NCBI GenBank assembly: GCA_965226865.1
Contig: CBDDEH010000004.1
Coordinates: 1,946,096-2,010,095 of the forward strand
Direction: 5' to 3'
Length of the DNA: 64,000 nucleotides
Source: CBDDEH01 sp965226865
GTDB lineage: Bacteria > Chloroflexota > Dehalococcoidia > Lucifugimonadales > JAGWBF01
Each line of letters begins with the position of its first letter. The stretch's first letter is position 1. Below the pieces are notes generated by a model that was not told where the DNA came from, ran no database searches, and worked only from the letters and a program-made list of their open reading frames with translations. Below, piece after piece: positions 37,379 through 45,794 of the stretch. The position numbers were made by a program, and so were the translations under genes.

Positions 37379-38379
37379 ACACCAAACGGAAGGCCACAGC
37401 CGCGGTCCTGTTCATATTGATGCTAACTGTAGTGTCCGTTGGTGTCGTTGTCGCCCACCATAACGGTCTCTATCTGAACTACGATTCTGGGAAGCAGAAA
37501 GCACAGGCTGGCAAGGAGAACTACGCTCATCTTTGGTGGGTGCAGTACGATGCGAACATGTACTGGAAGGCAGACAGCCCGTTGCGTTCTGACGTCATGA
37601 GTGCCATCGATGACTGGACAGCCGAGATTCCAGAGCTAACGTGGATAGAGCGCCCGTCGGACTACGACATAGAGTTCAAACTAGGAGATTGCCCGTTTAG
37701 CTCAAGTGCTCCTGCATGCGTACATGGACGTACTTTTTCAAACGATTTCTGGGCAGACGCCAACTACCAAGATACGGCCCAAGTATGGGTTCAAGACCGA
37801 TCCGATTGGGGTGTAGGCAGCCGACAGGCAGCAATCTCCCATGAGCTTGGCCACCTGTACGCATTGCACGAGGGATATAACGACTCCTCTCGCACGTGCA
37901 ACGGTTCTCGTACGACAATTATGGATGGGATGAAGAGGAACGCTAACAACAAGATCGTGCATTGCGATGGACTGACTGGTCCGAACGCTTCTGATGGCAA
38001 TGACGTTGAAGACTTCTACCACACTGGCGACACGGGGAGCATGACCGCGAGCTCCTCTGGCACAGAGGCCACCTTCACTTGGAAGGATCAAACGTGGGCC
38101 GAACAGGAGTATGAGGTCAAATTCTTCTGGTGGAACCAAACGGAGGAGGAGTGGGAGTTGTTCACACGCCGCTCCCGCACTAGGGACGTGGGCGTGCACG
38201 TGCCTACCAGCAGTTGCTCATCAAGTGCCGGGTGTGACGACCGAACGCTCTCCGAAACCATCGACAGGGTCGTCTACGATACACCTGCCGCTTGGTACAT
38301 CATGTGTGGATGGCCATATTTCGAGAAGTACCGCGACCACGGTACGTGGCGATGTTCGCCAATAGTGTATGTGAATTGA
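37375..38379 (+). CDS. Secreted zinc metalloprotease (zincin)
   Basis: 334 residues with signal peptide (AVLFILMLTVVSVGVVVA). The zinc site is HELGHLYALHE (H156, E157, H160, with H165/E166 as third-ligand candidates), followed by a possible Met-turn TIMDGM at about 181-186, as in metzincins. The spacing differs from the standard HExxHxxGxxH because Ala replaces Gly and His sits one residue early. The C-terminal ~120 residues form a Trp-rich domain (TWKDQTWAEQEYEVKFFWWN), perhaps fibronectin-like. Translationally coupled to the upstream exported protein. Confidence 0.75.
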   Translation: MNTKRKATAAVLFILMLTVVSVGVVVAHHNGLYLNYDSGKQKAQAGKENYAHLWWVQYDANMYWKADSPLRSDVMSAIDDWTAEIPELTWIERPSDYDIEFKLGDCPFSSSAPACVHGRTFSNDFWADANYQDTAQVWVQDRSDWGVGSRQAAISHELGHLYALHEGYNDSSRTCNGSRTTIMDGMKRNANNKIVHCDGLTGPNASDGNDVEDFYHTGDTGSMTASSSGTEATFTWKDQTWAEQEYEVKFFWWNQTEEEWELFTRRSRTRDVGVHVPTSSCSSSAGCDDRTLSETIDRVVYDTPAAWYIMCGWPYFEKYRDHGTWRCSPIVYVN

Positions 38380-38923
38380 TTTCACCAACGGCAGCCCAAA
38401 AGAGTCTCGGGTTGAACCCACACTTGACCGCTGGCTCCACAGGGAAGAGGGGGCAGCAGTTGGTAGCCTTGGCAGGCGGAAGCAATGGAACGGCTAGCGC
38501 CTTCTGTAAGGTCCGTCCCCGTACACTTCGGTCAGGACTTAGAGATAGAGGAGGGAGTTGGAAAAGGTCGGCAAGTCGATCTCCTACTCTTCCGGGCTCT
38601 TCAGACCAGATGACCGCTTCCTAGCCTCTGCACTTCTTGTCCCATTGAGTTTCATTGGGCTTGTTATAGGTCCTTATCCGCCCGACAGCTAAGGATTCCC
38701 TTACTCAGCCTGGCCTGAAACGTAAAAAGGGCCGCATACAGAGCCTGTCTCACAAAGCCTCCTGCCTGGTTTCGCGCTACAGGGGTCAGACCGATTCTAG
38801 CGTCTTATGCTATGACTAGGTTAGGAATGCGTCAGAGAATATATGCCAGCGGAAGCCGGCATCCAGAAATCGACGACCTTGAGGGGTCAGACTTCTGAGA
38901 CTGGCTCATATATAGGCGGCTCA
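38380..38923. other. Gap without recognisable gene
   Basis: About 540 bases; short frames only, none with a ribosome site or family signal. Confidence 0.45.
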
Positions 38924-38954
38924 GGGCAGCCACCGTCTTTCCGATGGCTGCCCC
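38924..38954. other. Hairpin downstream of helicase remnant R3
   Basis: Arms GGGCAGCCA and TGGCTGCCC. A close relative lies at 41349-41384 beside remnant R4, so the hairpin was copied together with the helicase 3' end. Confidence 0.55.
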
Positions 38955-38964
38955 TTTACTTCTG

Positions 38965-39540
38965 GAGCGTCCCGCGCCGACCAAGCCCTCTCCTGCTCCA
39001 ACGGAACATTGGGAGGGTCGCTGGCTTCTGTTTGCCGCCGGCTTGAGCTCCTCGGCCATGGTACTGCTGCGGCTCCGGGGCCTCGGCTGTGGCCGTTCCC
39101 GTTGACCGGGGCAGGCGCATGGCCGTTCCCGTTCCCGTTGGCGTGGTGGCCGTTCGCCAGCACCAGCTCGACCGTCGGCCCGATGCCGTTGGCGTGGTGA
39201 CCATTGGTCCCGTTGCCAACCTCTACGGCCTCCGGCTCGACCTCGACGACCTTCCAGCCGTCGTCCACCAGGAACTCTTCCGAAGCGGGGCGTCCCTGGC
39301 CTGGGCGAGGACATCCTCCACCGTCTCGGCGTCGTCCTCCTCACCGCTGACGATCTTGCGGGCCAGGGCCATCATCAGGTCGTCCCCCGTCGCCGTATGC
39401 GGCCACTCGGGCAGCTCCTCTCCGCAGCTAGCCAGCTCTGGAGCTTCTTGGCCACCAGCTTGAGCGCGTTAGTGCGCAGGGTGCCCCTGTAGGATGAGCA
39501 GATGCGCCAGGAGCGACGCCTGCCGCAAGATCTGACTTGA
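38965..39540 (-). pseudogene. SNF2-type helicase remnant R3
   Basis: The longest remnant. On the minus strand it starts near ASRRSW, then YRGTLRTNALKLVAKKLQSW, DDLMMALARKIVSGEEDD, EEFLVDDGWKVVEVEPEAVE and a Gly/Asn/His-rich tail, with several frameshifts. The 5' side ends in ACTTGACGATAGACAGCA at 39532-39549, a fragment of the dispersed repeat, the same breakpoint as in R2. Confidence 0.75.
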
Positions 39541-39632
39541 CGATAGACAGCAATGAGATGCCTCCAGCAATCTATGCGGACGGCATAACCGTCAGGGGTT
39601 GGAGAGGGCCTCACGTGCTAATATTTATACGG

Positions 39633-39790
39633 ATGGAGACAAACAGGCGGCGGATACAGCGGAGACTGGAGCGGGAAGGTTGGTACCTGACCGACACGGC
39701 TCAAGCCATGACATCTACAGGCATCCGCGCATTAACCGTGCCACGCCACCTGATACTCTCCACAGGTATGGCCCGCACTATCGCACAGAA
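39633..39790 (+). pseudogene. HicA-type toxin remnant
   Basis: Starts METNRRRIQRRLEREGWYL, as in HicA mRNA interferases. The catalytic segment GSSHDIYRHPRINRA appears in the +2 frame, and the end (LTVPRHLILSTGMARTIAQ) returns to the first frame, so two compensating indels destroy the toxin core with its histidine. Followed by a hicB-like remnant. Confidence 0.65.
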
Positions 39791-39803
39791 TAGGAGGGAT
39801 GCC

Positions 39804-40252
39804 ATGATTCGATATCCAGCATTGCGGACCGCGCCGAGGGAGCCTATGGCGGAGATGGCGTGCCACACGGTAGATGAGGCCCTTCTGAATGCCGAGGACG
39901 TGCTCCTACGCGATTGAGTCCGAGAAGGATCGGGGAAGAACTTGCGGCCCCCAGCCCGTTCCAGTCCGTCGAAACACCACAAGGGAACCTGCTGGTCTCC
40001 ATACCGCTGATCCGGCCTTCGGGCAAGAGTGTCCGGGCTGGCCTGACACTGGAAGAGGACGTCGCAGAGTTTATCGACAGCGAGGCCCGTCGGCGTAGCA
40101 TGACTCGTAAGGCATATATTACGTGGATACAGGCGCATTGCAGCGATGGGGGGATAAACCGGCCCGCGCAGACCTTAGAGCGGCAGGCCCGATGCCAGAT
40201 CCGAGAGCCGGAGGAGGATGGAGATTCCACAAGCGTAAACCAGAGGCGATGA
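39804..40252 (+). pseudogene. HicB-type antitoxin remnant
   Basis: Begins MIRYPALRTAPREPMAEMAC after an AGGAGG ribosome site, with TVDEALLNAEDVLL as in HicB. After a frameshift near 39.91 kb the other frame continues with EELAAPSPFQSVETPQGNL, SIPLIRPSGKSVRAGLTLEE and a C-terminal ribbon-helix-helix (FIDSEARRRSMTRKAYITWI). The RNase-H-like N-domain is internally shortened. Probably non-functional. Confidence 0.65.
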
Positions 40253-40661
40253 CAAGCAGATGTACGGTCTGGAGTAAAGCGCCATACGGTGTCTACGCCG
40301 TGGACATGGGCATCTTGTTCGAACCCAATCTTAAGCGACCGGCAAGCTTCAGCCTGGAGATCCCAAGCAAAGCCGATGAGTCCTATTCTATTGACGCGTC
40401 CGATTCAACCAGGGGACAACCGATGCATAGTCGGTCACGTGGCCCAAGACAAGAACGAGATTGCCGACAACACCCGCAAGCATCGACTAAGTTTGCGCAT
40501 GCTGGTTTTGGGGCGAGGCCAGTAGAGAGCGAACAGAAGGGGGACAGATGTGCTACTGAGCCTGTCCCCCTTTTGTCGACTCCCAACCCAATGGACAGCA
40601 AGAAACGAAACCTTGATTCACCGGCTTGCTGTGGTATAATTGGCATCTGTAGGATTAGCAT
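40253..40661. other. Gap with a terminator-like hairpin
   Basis: No recognisable gene. A hairpin at 40537-40574 (arms AAGGGGGACAG and CTGTCCCCCTT, followed by TT) looks like a rho-independent terminator for rightward transcription. Confidence 0.5.
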
Positions 40662-41258
40662 ATGAAAAGAACTGCGATTGCTTGTCTTGGAATCGTCCTG
40701 GTCATTTCCATGGTCATCCTCGTCGCCGCCGCCTCGCCCGAGAAGCAACAAGACCCGGTGTCCCAACGGGCACCGACCCATCTCATGGCGGCTACGGAAA
40801 CGGTGACTGACCCTATCCGGATTGAGCCCCGCGCATCCAATCATACTCAGAAGGCCCCCGGACTGGAAGTCGGTGTCGCGGAACCCCACCACTTACCGGT
40901 CTTTGATGCCGATTATGACGACAGTTGGGTAGCGAATGTTCCTGATGAGATAGGCGGGTACAGGGTTCTTTACATCATCACCCCTAAGAGCGTGGCATGC
41001 AGTCCCGAGCCAGTGATATTGCTGCAAGCGCCACAGGAGTCAATGGACGAGTTTCTGTCGGCCCCGCCTGACTCGAACTCGTTGAGCGCAGCCATCCGAT
41101 CGATCCCAGGGGCTCCCTCACATTTCAATCTGAGCTTTGGCGGTCCTATCGACCGGGAGGCATTTGAAACGAGAATTAAAGAACGGAATGAGTTGGCGGT
41201 TAATAGGGGGTGGTGCACTCGCTTCGTGGACCCCGATGGGCGAGCCACCTCCGAGTAA
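40662..41258 (+). CDS. Exported protein, unknown
   Basis: 198 residues with a signal peptide (IACLGIVLVISMVILVAAAS). The mature domain has two cysteines (SVACSPEP, RGWCTRFVD) and a beta-rich middle (EIGGYRVLYIITPKSVACSP). No family recognised. It is the last of the exported proteins before the GC-rich element. Confidence 0.55.
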   Translation: MKRTAIACLGIVLVISMVILVAAASPEKQQDPVSQRAPTHLMAATETVTDPIRIEPRASNHTQKAPGLEVGVAEPHHLPVFDADYDDSWVANVPDEIGGYRVLYIITPKSVACSPEPVILLQAPQESMDEFLSAPPDSNSLSAAIRSIPGAPSHFNLSFGGPIDREAFETRIKERNELAVNRGWCTRFVDPDGRATSE

Positions 41259-41348
41259 GTTCAGATCCCAGCCACAGTTAGGTCCCGGCCTCTCCTCTGG
41301 ACTGCCAAGACTTGTGATAACAAGCAACAGCCGCACAAGAGGCTAGGC

Positions 41349-41384
41349 GGGGACAGCCACCGTACTAAGGCGATGGCTGCCCCC
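41349..41384. other. Hairpin beside helicase remnant R4
   Basis: Arms GGGGACAGCCA and TGGCTGCCCC; related to the hairpin at 38924, also adjacent to a helicase 3' remnant. Confidence 0.5.
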
Positions 41385-41389
41385 GTTGC

Positions 41390-41560
41390 TTCAGGGTCAG
41401 CTTCCTGCGCTCACGATCTCTTCCTCGCTTTCCCGTCCCTTTACCAGGCTCAGCGTCCCTCGAACTGCGAAATCGACGATGGCTTCGGTTTCCGGTTGGG
41501 TTGTTTCTACAGCACGTCCGCCATGAATTTCGCCCAGGAGAACAGCGACCGCTCAACCTC
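41390..41560 (-). pseudogene. SNF2-type helicase 3'-end remnant R4
   Basis: Strongly decayed: on the minus strand LFSWAKFMADVL then stop, followed by NRKPKPSSISQF and KGQ-like fragments that align with the helicase C-terminal SLFSWAEFMAEEPVKPKGRG block. Confidence 0.5.
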
Positions 41561-41703
41561 AGCAGCCTACTGTCATGGCCGCTTACCACACAAATGCAAA
41601 AAACGTCCATATATGTGACCGCCGAAGGAAGGCAGGTGGCCGTTACTAGAACGACCACCTGCCCTGTCACTCCTACCGAACCCTTTGAGGCACGGTCCGG
41701 CCC

Positions 41704-42201
41704 TTAGAACAGCCTCAGCGCTTCCGGTTGCTGTTGGCCTGCCTCTCGCTCAGCGGGAGCAGCCTGCGCTGCTCCCTGTCCACGGCGACCCCGACGCCCC
41801 GTCGAGGCAGCGGGCCTCACGTAGGCGGGATACTTGGGCGCGTCTTCCCATTTAGCCCTCGCCCTTTCGACTACTGCAAGGACCTCCTGCGTCACCCCTG
41901 ACAGCTCCGTGGCATCGACCGGCTCGATGTACGGGTCCGACGAGGGCCGTTGCACCCCTACCGTGGCCCTGCCGTCCTTGATGGACATGACCACCTTCAG
42001 GTCCTCTGGCGGACTGACCTCATCTTCGGCAGTCTGGCCCTCACCGACCTCTGAGCCTTGCGAGTCCTGTTCGGTCTCGTTCTTGGAGTCTTCTTCTTCA
42101 GCAACGGCGACAGTCTGGTCGGCCGTCGTATCGCCAAAGAGACTCTCGGCAGCGCTTAGGGCATCTGAGCGGGTTGCTTCCGTTTCATTCTCATTAGGCA
42201 T
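41704..42201 (-). CDS. Acidic hypothetical protein at the end of the left arm
   Basis: 165 residues, not recognised. The N-terminal half is highly acidic and probably disordered (EEEDSKNETEQDSQGSEVGE); the middle has a short beta-rich part (LKVVMSIKDGRATVGVQ) and the C-terminus is basic (STGRRGRRGQ). It lies 50 bases after thiF on the same strand with AGGAGAG before the start, so it could belong to the ubiquitin-like cassette. Whether the right arm carries it cannot be seen because the window ends inside thiF. Confidence 0.55.
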   Translation of the reverse strand: MPNENETEATRSDALSAAESLFGDTTADQTVAVAEEEDSKNETEQDSQGSEVGEGQTAEDEVSPPEDLKVVMSIKDGRATVGVQRPSSDPYIEPVDATELSGVTQEVLAVVERARAKWEDAPKYPAYVRPAASTGRRGRRGQGAAQAAPAEREAGQQQPEALRLF

Positions 42202-42251
42202 GATTGTTCTCTCCTTTGTTTCTTATCTATCGGCGTTGTTAATCCCAATCG

Positions 42252-43097
42252 TCAGGACGCCAACGTCATCCCCTGGCCGTCAGGACGCCGTTCCCTCTCA
42301 TCCGAGTCGGACCGCACCACCCGCGCCACCGCCTCCGGGGTGGCGTAGGTCGGGGTGACCGTGCCCTGCTCCATGTCCAGGTAGAGGCCCATGAAGGGGC
42401 AGGTTCCCGCCACCATGCGGCGGACTACCTGTAGCGCCAGCGACGCCATCATCTGGTTGATGGTGGGGTCCTGGTCGGTGAGGTCGAGGGCCGCCGCGCA
42501 GTCCACGCCCGGCGGCGTGGTCGACACCGCCGTCAGCAGGTCGGGCCGCTGCACCGTGGGCGCGGGCAGCAGGTAGCAGGTCTCGCCTGCGAAGGCGGGT
42601 TCGTCCCCAAAGTCCCGGTCGGCGACGTTGCCGATGAGCACCTGTCCCCAGTTGGTGTCGTTGCCCGCGTCGATGAGCCACCGGCGCGGGTCGCCCGGCA
42701 GGCACTCCGCCATCGCCCTGCGTGCTGCGGCGTTGTCGGCGCAGCCGATGAGCAGGGAGTTCCCGTAGGCGGGCAGGCCGGGGTAGCGGCCTCCATCGGA
42801 GCGGGACTTCTCCTCCCGGAAGGGGTAGACCGAGTAGCCGACGGGACGCCGGTAGGCCCTGGCCAGCCGGTCGGCGAGGGCCTGGCTCTTGAACCGGCCC
42901 ACGTCCTCCGCGTAGAAGTTCTGGCGCAGCAGGTTGTGGGGCTCCACCCGGTCGTGGTCGACCAGGACGATGGTGGCCTCCCGTCCCTGGAAGAGGCGGC
43001 AGAGGCCCTCGGCCACGAAGCCGCCGGTCCCGCCGCAGCCGACCACGGTGATCCACGGGTTGTCCAGCAGGAATGCGTTGTCCAGGTAGTAGGGCAT
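42252..43097 (-). CDS. ThiF/E1-like activating enzyme (PRTRC ThiF type), left arm
   Basis: Adenylates the C-terminus of a ubiquitin-like partner. The 281-residue protein has the Rossmann loop GCGGTGG (20-26), the acidic/arginine motif LVDHDRVEPHNLLRQNF (45-61) and a conserved Lys in GRFKSQALA (about 70), all typical of E1s. C200 in GVDCAAALDLTDQDPTINQ sits where PRTRC-type ThiF proteins have a conserved Cys and is the candidate thioester residue (C174 is another). An AGGAGG site precedes the start. It follows the JAB gene by 18 bases. Confidence 0.85.
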   Translation of the reverse strand: MPYYLDNAFLLDNPWITVVGCGGTGGFVAEGLCRLFQGREATIVLVDHDRVEPHNLLRQNFYAEDVGRFKSQALADRLARAYRRPVGYSVYPFREEKSRSDGGRYPGLPAYGNSLLIGCADNAAARRAMAECLPGDPRRWLIDAGNDTNWGQVLIGNVADRDFGDEPAFAGETCYLLPAPTVQRPDLLTAVSTTPPGVDCAAALDLTDQDPTINQMMASLALQVVRRMVAGTCPFMGLYLDMEQGTVTPTYATPEAVARVVRSDSDERERRPDGQGMTLAS

Positions 43098-43115
43098 TTG
43101 CAGTTACCTCCTTGT

Positions 43116-43829
43116 CTATTGATTGGTGTCTAGCGTCGATTCAGGCTCTTCACCCATGAGCCGGACGCCGGGGTCCGGGCCGTCGAAGACCTTGCGCCAG
43201 TCCACCGGGGCGAAGTGGCCGTAGACCCCGACCCGGAGACGCAGCTCAGGCAGTGGGGCGTCGAGGCGTCCGACGACGCCGTAGATGCGGAAGCCCTGCT
43301 CGTCCCGGTCGTCGGTGGCCGAGAAGAAGGCGCGGGAGCTTCCGTGAGAGTGGAACTCGGCGACCACTCCGGCAGGGGGCAGGTAGGCGAGTCTCGTGGC
43401 GGTGCCCGCCTGCGGGGGGACCACAAGCCGGTAGCCGTCCCCGTCCCAGCGCACCGCAAAGAACCGCTCGGTGTCCGGGGCGTCCTGGAACCAGCGCAGC
43501 CCCAGCTCGAAGAGGCTTGCCGGGATGGGGCCGTGGGTCAGCGCCACCTTCTCGGCCACGGGAGCGAGCCCTCGCACCGTGCCGGGGGCGACCGGTACCC
43601 GCGCCACCAGGTGGGCGCTTCGGGACTGGACGTAGACGCCCTCCGATCCCAGCACGTAGTCGTAGCCGATCCCCTGGACTCCGGCGAATCCGCCTGGGTG
43701 GTTGACCAGGTAGCCCACCGGCACCGGCCCGGCGCTAGCGGTAGCCCCGTCTCCCCTCGGAGACCGCCATGGCTTGGGCCACCGTGCATTGGGAAACCAG
43801 GTCCTCAGTCGGGTATGCAGTCTTTCCAT
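43116..43829 (-). CDS. JAMM/JAB isopeptidase-like protein (PRTRC-A type), left arm
   Basis: Predicted metalloprotease that processes or removes the ubiquitin-like protein. The JAMM signature H-x-H-x7-S-x2-D is complete: H160, H162, S170, D173 in EFHSHGSSRAFFSATDDRD. The N-terminal ~140 residues form a PRTRC-A-like domain. The start is uncertain: the ATG at 43829 overlaps the E2 gene by 95 bases; the right-arm copy seems to start at a GTG after the overlap, but here that codon is GGG, so a GTG near residue 36 (VPVGYLVNH) is an alternative. Confidence 0.82.
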   Translation of the reverse strand: MERLHTRLRTWFPNARWPKPWRSPRGDGATASAGPVPVGYLVNHPGGFAGVQGIGYDYVLGSEGVYVQSRSAHLVARVPVAPGTVRGLAPVAEKVALTHGPIPASLFELGLRWFQDAPDTERFFAVRWDGDGYRLVVPPQAGTATRLAYLPPAGVVAEFHSHGSSRAFFSATDDRDEQGFRIYGVVGRLDAPLPELRLRVGVYGHFAPVDWRKVFDGPDPGVRLMGEEPESTLDTNQ

Positions 43830-44439
43830 CGAGTTCCTCCCATAGTGATTGCAGGTTGTCGGGGTGCTTCTTCGAGCGGTCCCGGCTGTCTCCGGTAAGC
43901 GAGAAGAAGGACTGGAAGAAGGACTCCGGTATCAGCCCCACCTCCTCGGGGAACCGGTGGCTACCGGGACAGACCCTCCCGTCTCTGAAGACGTTGAAGG
44001 CCGGGGCCCGGAATAGCGGCTGCTCGGTGTCGGTCGGACGGCTCGCTGCGGCGTAGACCCAGGGGGCGCGGCCCGGTGAGCAGACGAAGACCAGGCCCGG
44101 CATGGGAAGCCGGAGCCGGGCGGGAGGCTTGAACGCCTCCCGTTGCAGGGCCACGGACCACACCTGCGGCGGCCTCCAGAGCGCCACCACCTGGCCTGTC
44201 TCGCCCTGGTTCCACCAGATGGCGTCCTGGGGCAGAAGCCCCGAGGAGAACCCCAGGTGCTGGGTGAACACGTTGGCGATCTCGTCCGCCGAGACGGTCC
44301 TGACCCACGTGGCGTCGCCGTCGAAGCCCCGCAGCAGGATGGTCTCGTTGTAGACCTCCATCTGCATCTTGAGGTCGTCCCTGGGCAGGTCGGTTCCGCC
44401 CGGCAAGGACCATTGGGTCGTGTCGGTGTCGTCACTCAT
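43735..44439 (-). CDS. E2-like protein (Prok-E2 family D/PRTRC-B type), left arm
   Basis: 234 residues resembling PRTRC system protein B, a member of the prokaryotic E2-like group. The hallmark is the segment RAPAFNVFRDGRVCPGSHRF with C157 as the candidate thioester cysteine. Other conserved blocks are WRPPQVWSVALQREAFKPPA and ESFFQSFFSLTGDSRD. It overlaps the preceding gene by eight bases, so translation is coupled. The E2 function is inferred from the family and the E1/JAB/Ub neighbours. Confidence 0.82.
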   Translation of the reverse strand: MSDDTDTTQWSLPGGTDLPRDDLKMQMEVYNETILLRGFDGDATWVRTVSADEIANVFTQHLGFSSGLLPQDAIWWNQGETGQVVALWRPPQVWSVALQREAFKPPARLRLPMPGLVFVCSPGRAPWVYAAASRPTDTEQPLFRAPAFNVFRDGRVCPGSHRFPEEVGLIPESFFQSFFSLTGDSRDRSKKHPDNLQSLWEELDGKTAYPTEDLVSQCTVAQAMAVSEGRRGYR

Positions 44440-45271
44440 GGTCGTTATCCTCCTGTTCTTGATTGGGAAGCCGCACCAGCACGAAGTCCAGCATCTCGGC
44501 GAAGCGGCCGGGGAGGTCCTCCTCCAGCCAGTCGGCCAGCCGGCTCACCGAGTCCATGAGGGCGCTGGCCTTGCGCCACTCCTCGGTTCCCTCATGGATG
44601 ATGTCGTCCTCCCAGGGGTCGGCGAACCCGTCGTAATTCCCGTCGTCGTAGCAGTGGTCGAGGAAGAAGTTGCCGGTCTCGGCGAAGACCCAGGAGCAGG
44701 CTTGCGCCGCCCCCTCGAACCGGGTCTCCTTCAGCGCATCGGTAAGGTCGTCCAGGGGAATGCCGCCTTCGGGGACCCGGAGCAGGGCCTCTTGCGGGAT
44801 GCGCTCGGCGGCCGACTCCAGCCAGGCCACCCGTATCCCGTCGGGGCCGTCGTAGTAGGCGTCGGCGGGCCTGACCAGCAGGGCCATAGCCGAGAGCCCG
44901 TCGCGGTAGCCGTTCCACATCTCGTGCAGGCCGTCGTAGCCGAAGCCCATCAGCTCGAAGGGGATGCCCCTCCGCATCCAGGACCAGGGAGGTTCTTCCC
45001 CTTCCTCGTCCAGCCAGAACTCTATGAAAGGCGCGTAGAGGGGGAAGTGCCGCTCCCCGAAGAGATTGGCGAAGCGCTCCACCCTCGTGCGTACGTCGGG
45101 GGCCGAAAGCGCCGCCTCCGCCTCCTCGGGAAAGAGGCGGCGGACCAGCCCCGCGAACCAGGTGTAGTCGTCGGCGTATCCGACCAGCGTGACCAACTCC
45201 CGCAACAACGGCGGACGCCGCAGGAGCAGTTTCGCCAGCCCGCTCAGTTGCGCCGGGGCCGCAGCTTCCAT
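44432..45271 (-). CDS. Conserved cassette protein of 279 residues, unknown, left arm
   Basis: Soluble, Trp- and acid-rich protein, conserved in both arms between the ubiquitin-like and E2 genes. Visible blocks: LLRELVTLVGYADDYTWFAG, ERHFPLYAPFIEFW, GFGYDGLHEMWNGYRDGLSA and EGAAQACSWVFAETGNFFLD. No catalytic motif of known E3 or protease families is apparent. It overlaps both neighbours (28 bases with the 76-residue gene, 8 with E2), which argues for stoichiometric co-synthesis and a role in the conjugation cascade, as adaptor, substrate or target-recognition subunit. Confidence 0.7.
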   Translation of the reverse strand: MEAAAPAQLSGLAKLLLRRPPLLRELVTLVGYADDYTWFAGLVRRLFPEEAEAALSAPDVRTRVERFANLFGERHFPLYAPFIEFWLDEEGEEPPWSWMRRGIPFELMGFGYDGLHEMWNGYRDGLSAMALLVRPADAYYDGPDGIRVAWLESAAERIPQEALLRVPEGGIPLDDLTDALKETRFEGAAQACSWVFAETGNFFLDHCYDDGNYDGFADPWEDDIIHEGTEEWRKASALMDSVSRLADWLEEDLPGRFAEMLDFVLVRLPNQEQEDNDHE

Positions 45272-45474
45272 CGCATCGCCTCCAACAAGCGGCCCGTGGC
45301 CGCCGCGTAGTCCCGCGCCTGGACGCAGGCCATCTCCACATCTGACTGCCGGGCGGCCGCGGCGTCCAGGTCGAAGGAGCCGTCGGGCCGTGTGAGCTCC
45401 GCCGTGAGCTCAAGGATGCTGAGGTCTACCGGCGGGGTTGCCGCCAGCAGACCGGCAAAGGTCCGGTTGTCCAT
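45244..45474 (-). CDS. Small conserved cassette protein (76 residues), unknown, left arm
   Basis: Starts MDNRTFAGLLAATPP and continues ILELTAELTRPDGSFDLDAA to a basic C-terminus (RWKLRPRRN). Mostly helical by appearance. It is 11 bases behind the ubiquitin-like gene, with GGAGG before the ATG, and overlaps the next gene by 28 bases. Conserved in the right arm. Function unknown. Confidence 0.65.
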   Translation of the reverse strand: MDNRTFAGLLAATPPVDLSILELTAELTRPDGSFDLDAAAARQSDVEMACVQARDYAAATGRLLEAMRWKLRPRRN

Positions 45475-45485
45475 CGGATGCCTCC

Positions 45486-45692
45486 TTACTCTTTGGCGAG
45501 GGTGAAGGCGCCCTTGGTGCCCACCCGCCGCTGGAACTCGTAGATCGTGTCGTCGCCCCGACTGGTCTCCTTCACCGAGGCGTTGGCTATCTCCCCGTAG
45601 AAGTCGCTCAGGGTGGCCTTCACCTGGTCGACGCTCATCTCGGGGTCGGGGTCGGGGAACTCGCGGTCGTCGTATACGAATACTCTTGCCAT
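45486..45692 (-). CDS. Ubiquitin-like protein (Prok_Ub/PRTRC-C type), left arm
   Basis: 68 residues: MARVFVYDDREFPDPDPEMS, then VDQVKATLSDFYGEIANASV, matching the beta-grasp PRTRC system protein C. The family's conserved end GTKG is present at 58-61, followed by a seven-residue tail AFTLAKE. Removal of this tail by the cassette's JAMM protease would expose Gly61 for E1 activation; this is inferred. An AGGAG site precedes the ATG. It is the first gene of the five-protein cassette after the helicase. Confidence 0.83.
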   Translation of the reverse strand: MARVFVYDDREFPDPDPEMSVDQVKATLSDFYGEIANASVKETSRGDDTIYEFQRRVGTKGAFTLAKE

Positions 45693-45794
45693 CTCTTCAT
45701 CTCCTTTGTGAGTCGCTGTTGTCCTTGCTGCGTTGCCACGTTCGCGGGGAGGTCGTCGCTCCATGTGCGGCGACCTCTCCCGTACCCTTGCGGC

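Noticed and set aside
40253..40660. Coding frame 40123-40665 on the plus strand
   Set aside because: Its first part overlaps the hicB remnant and it contains a terminator-like hairpin; composition does not look like a protein.
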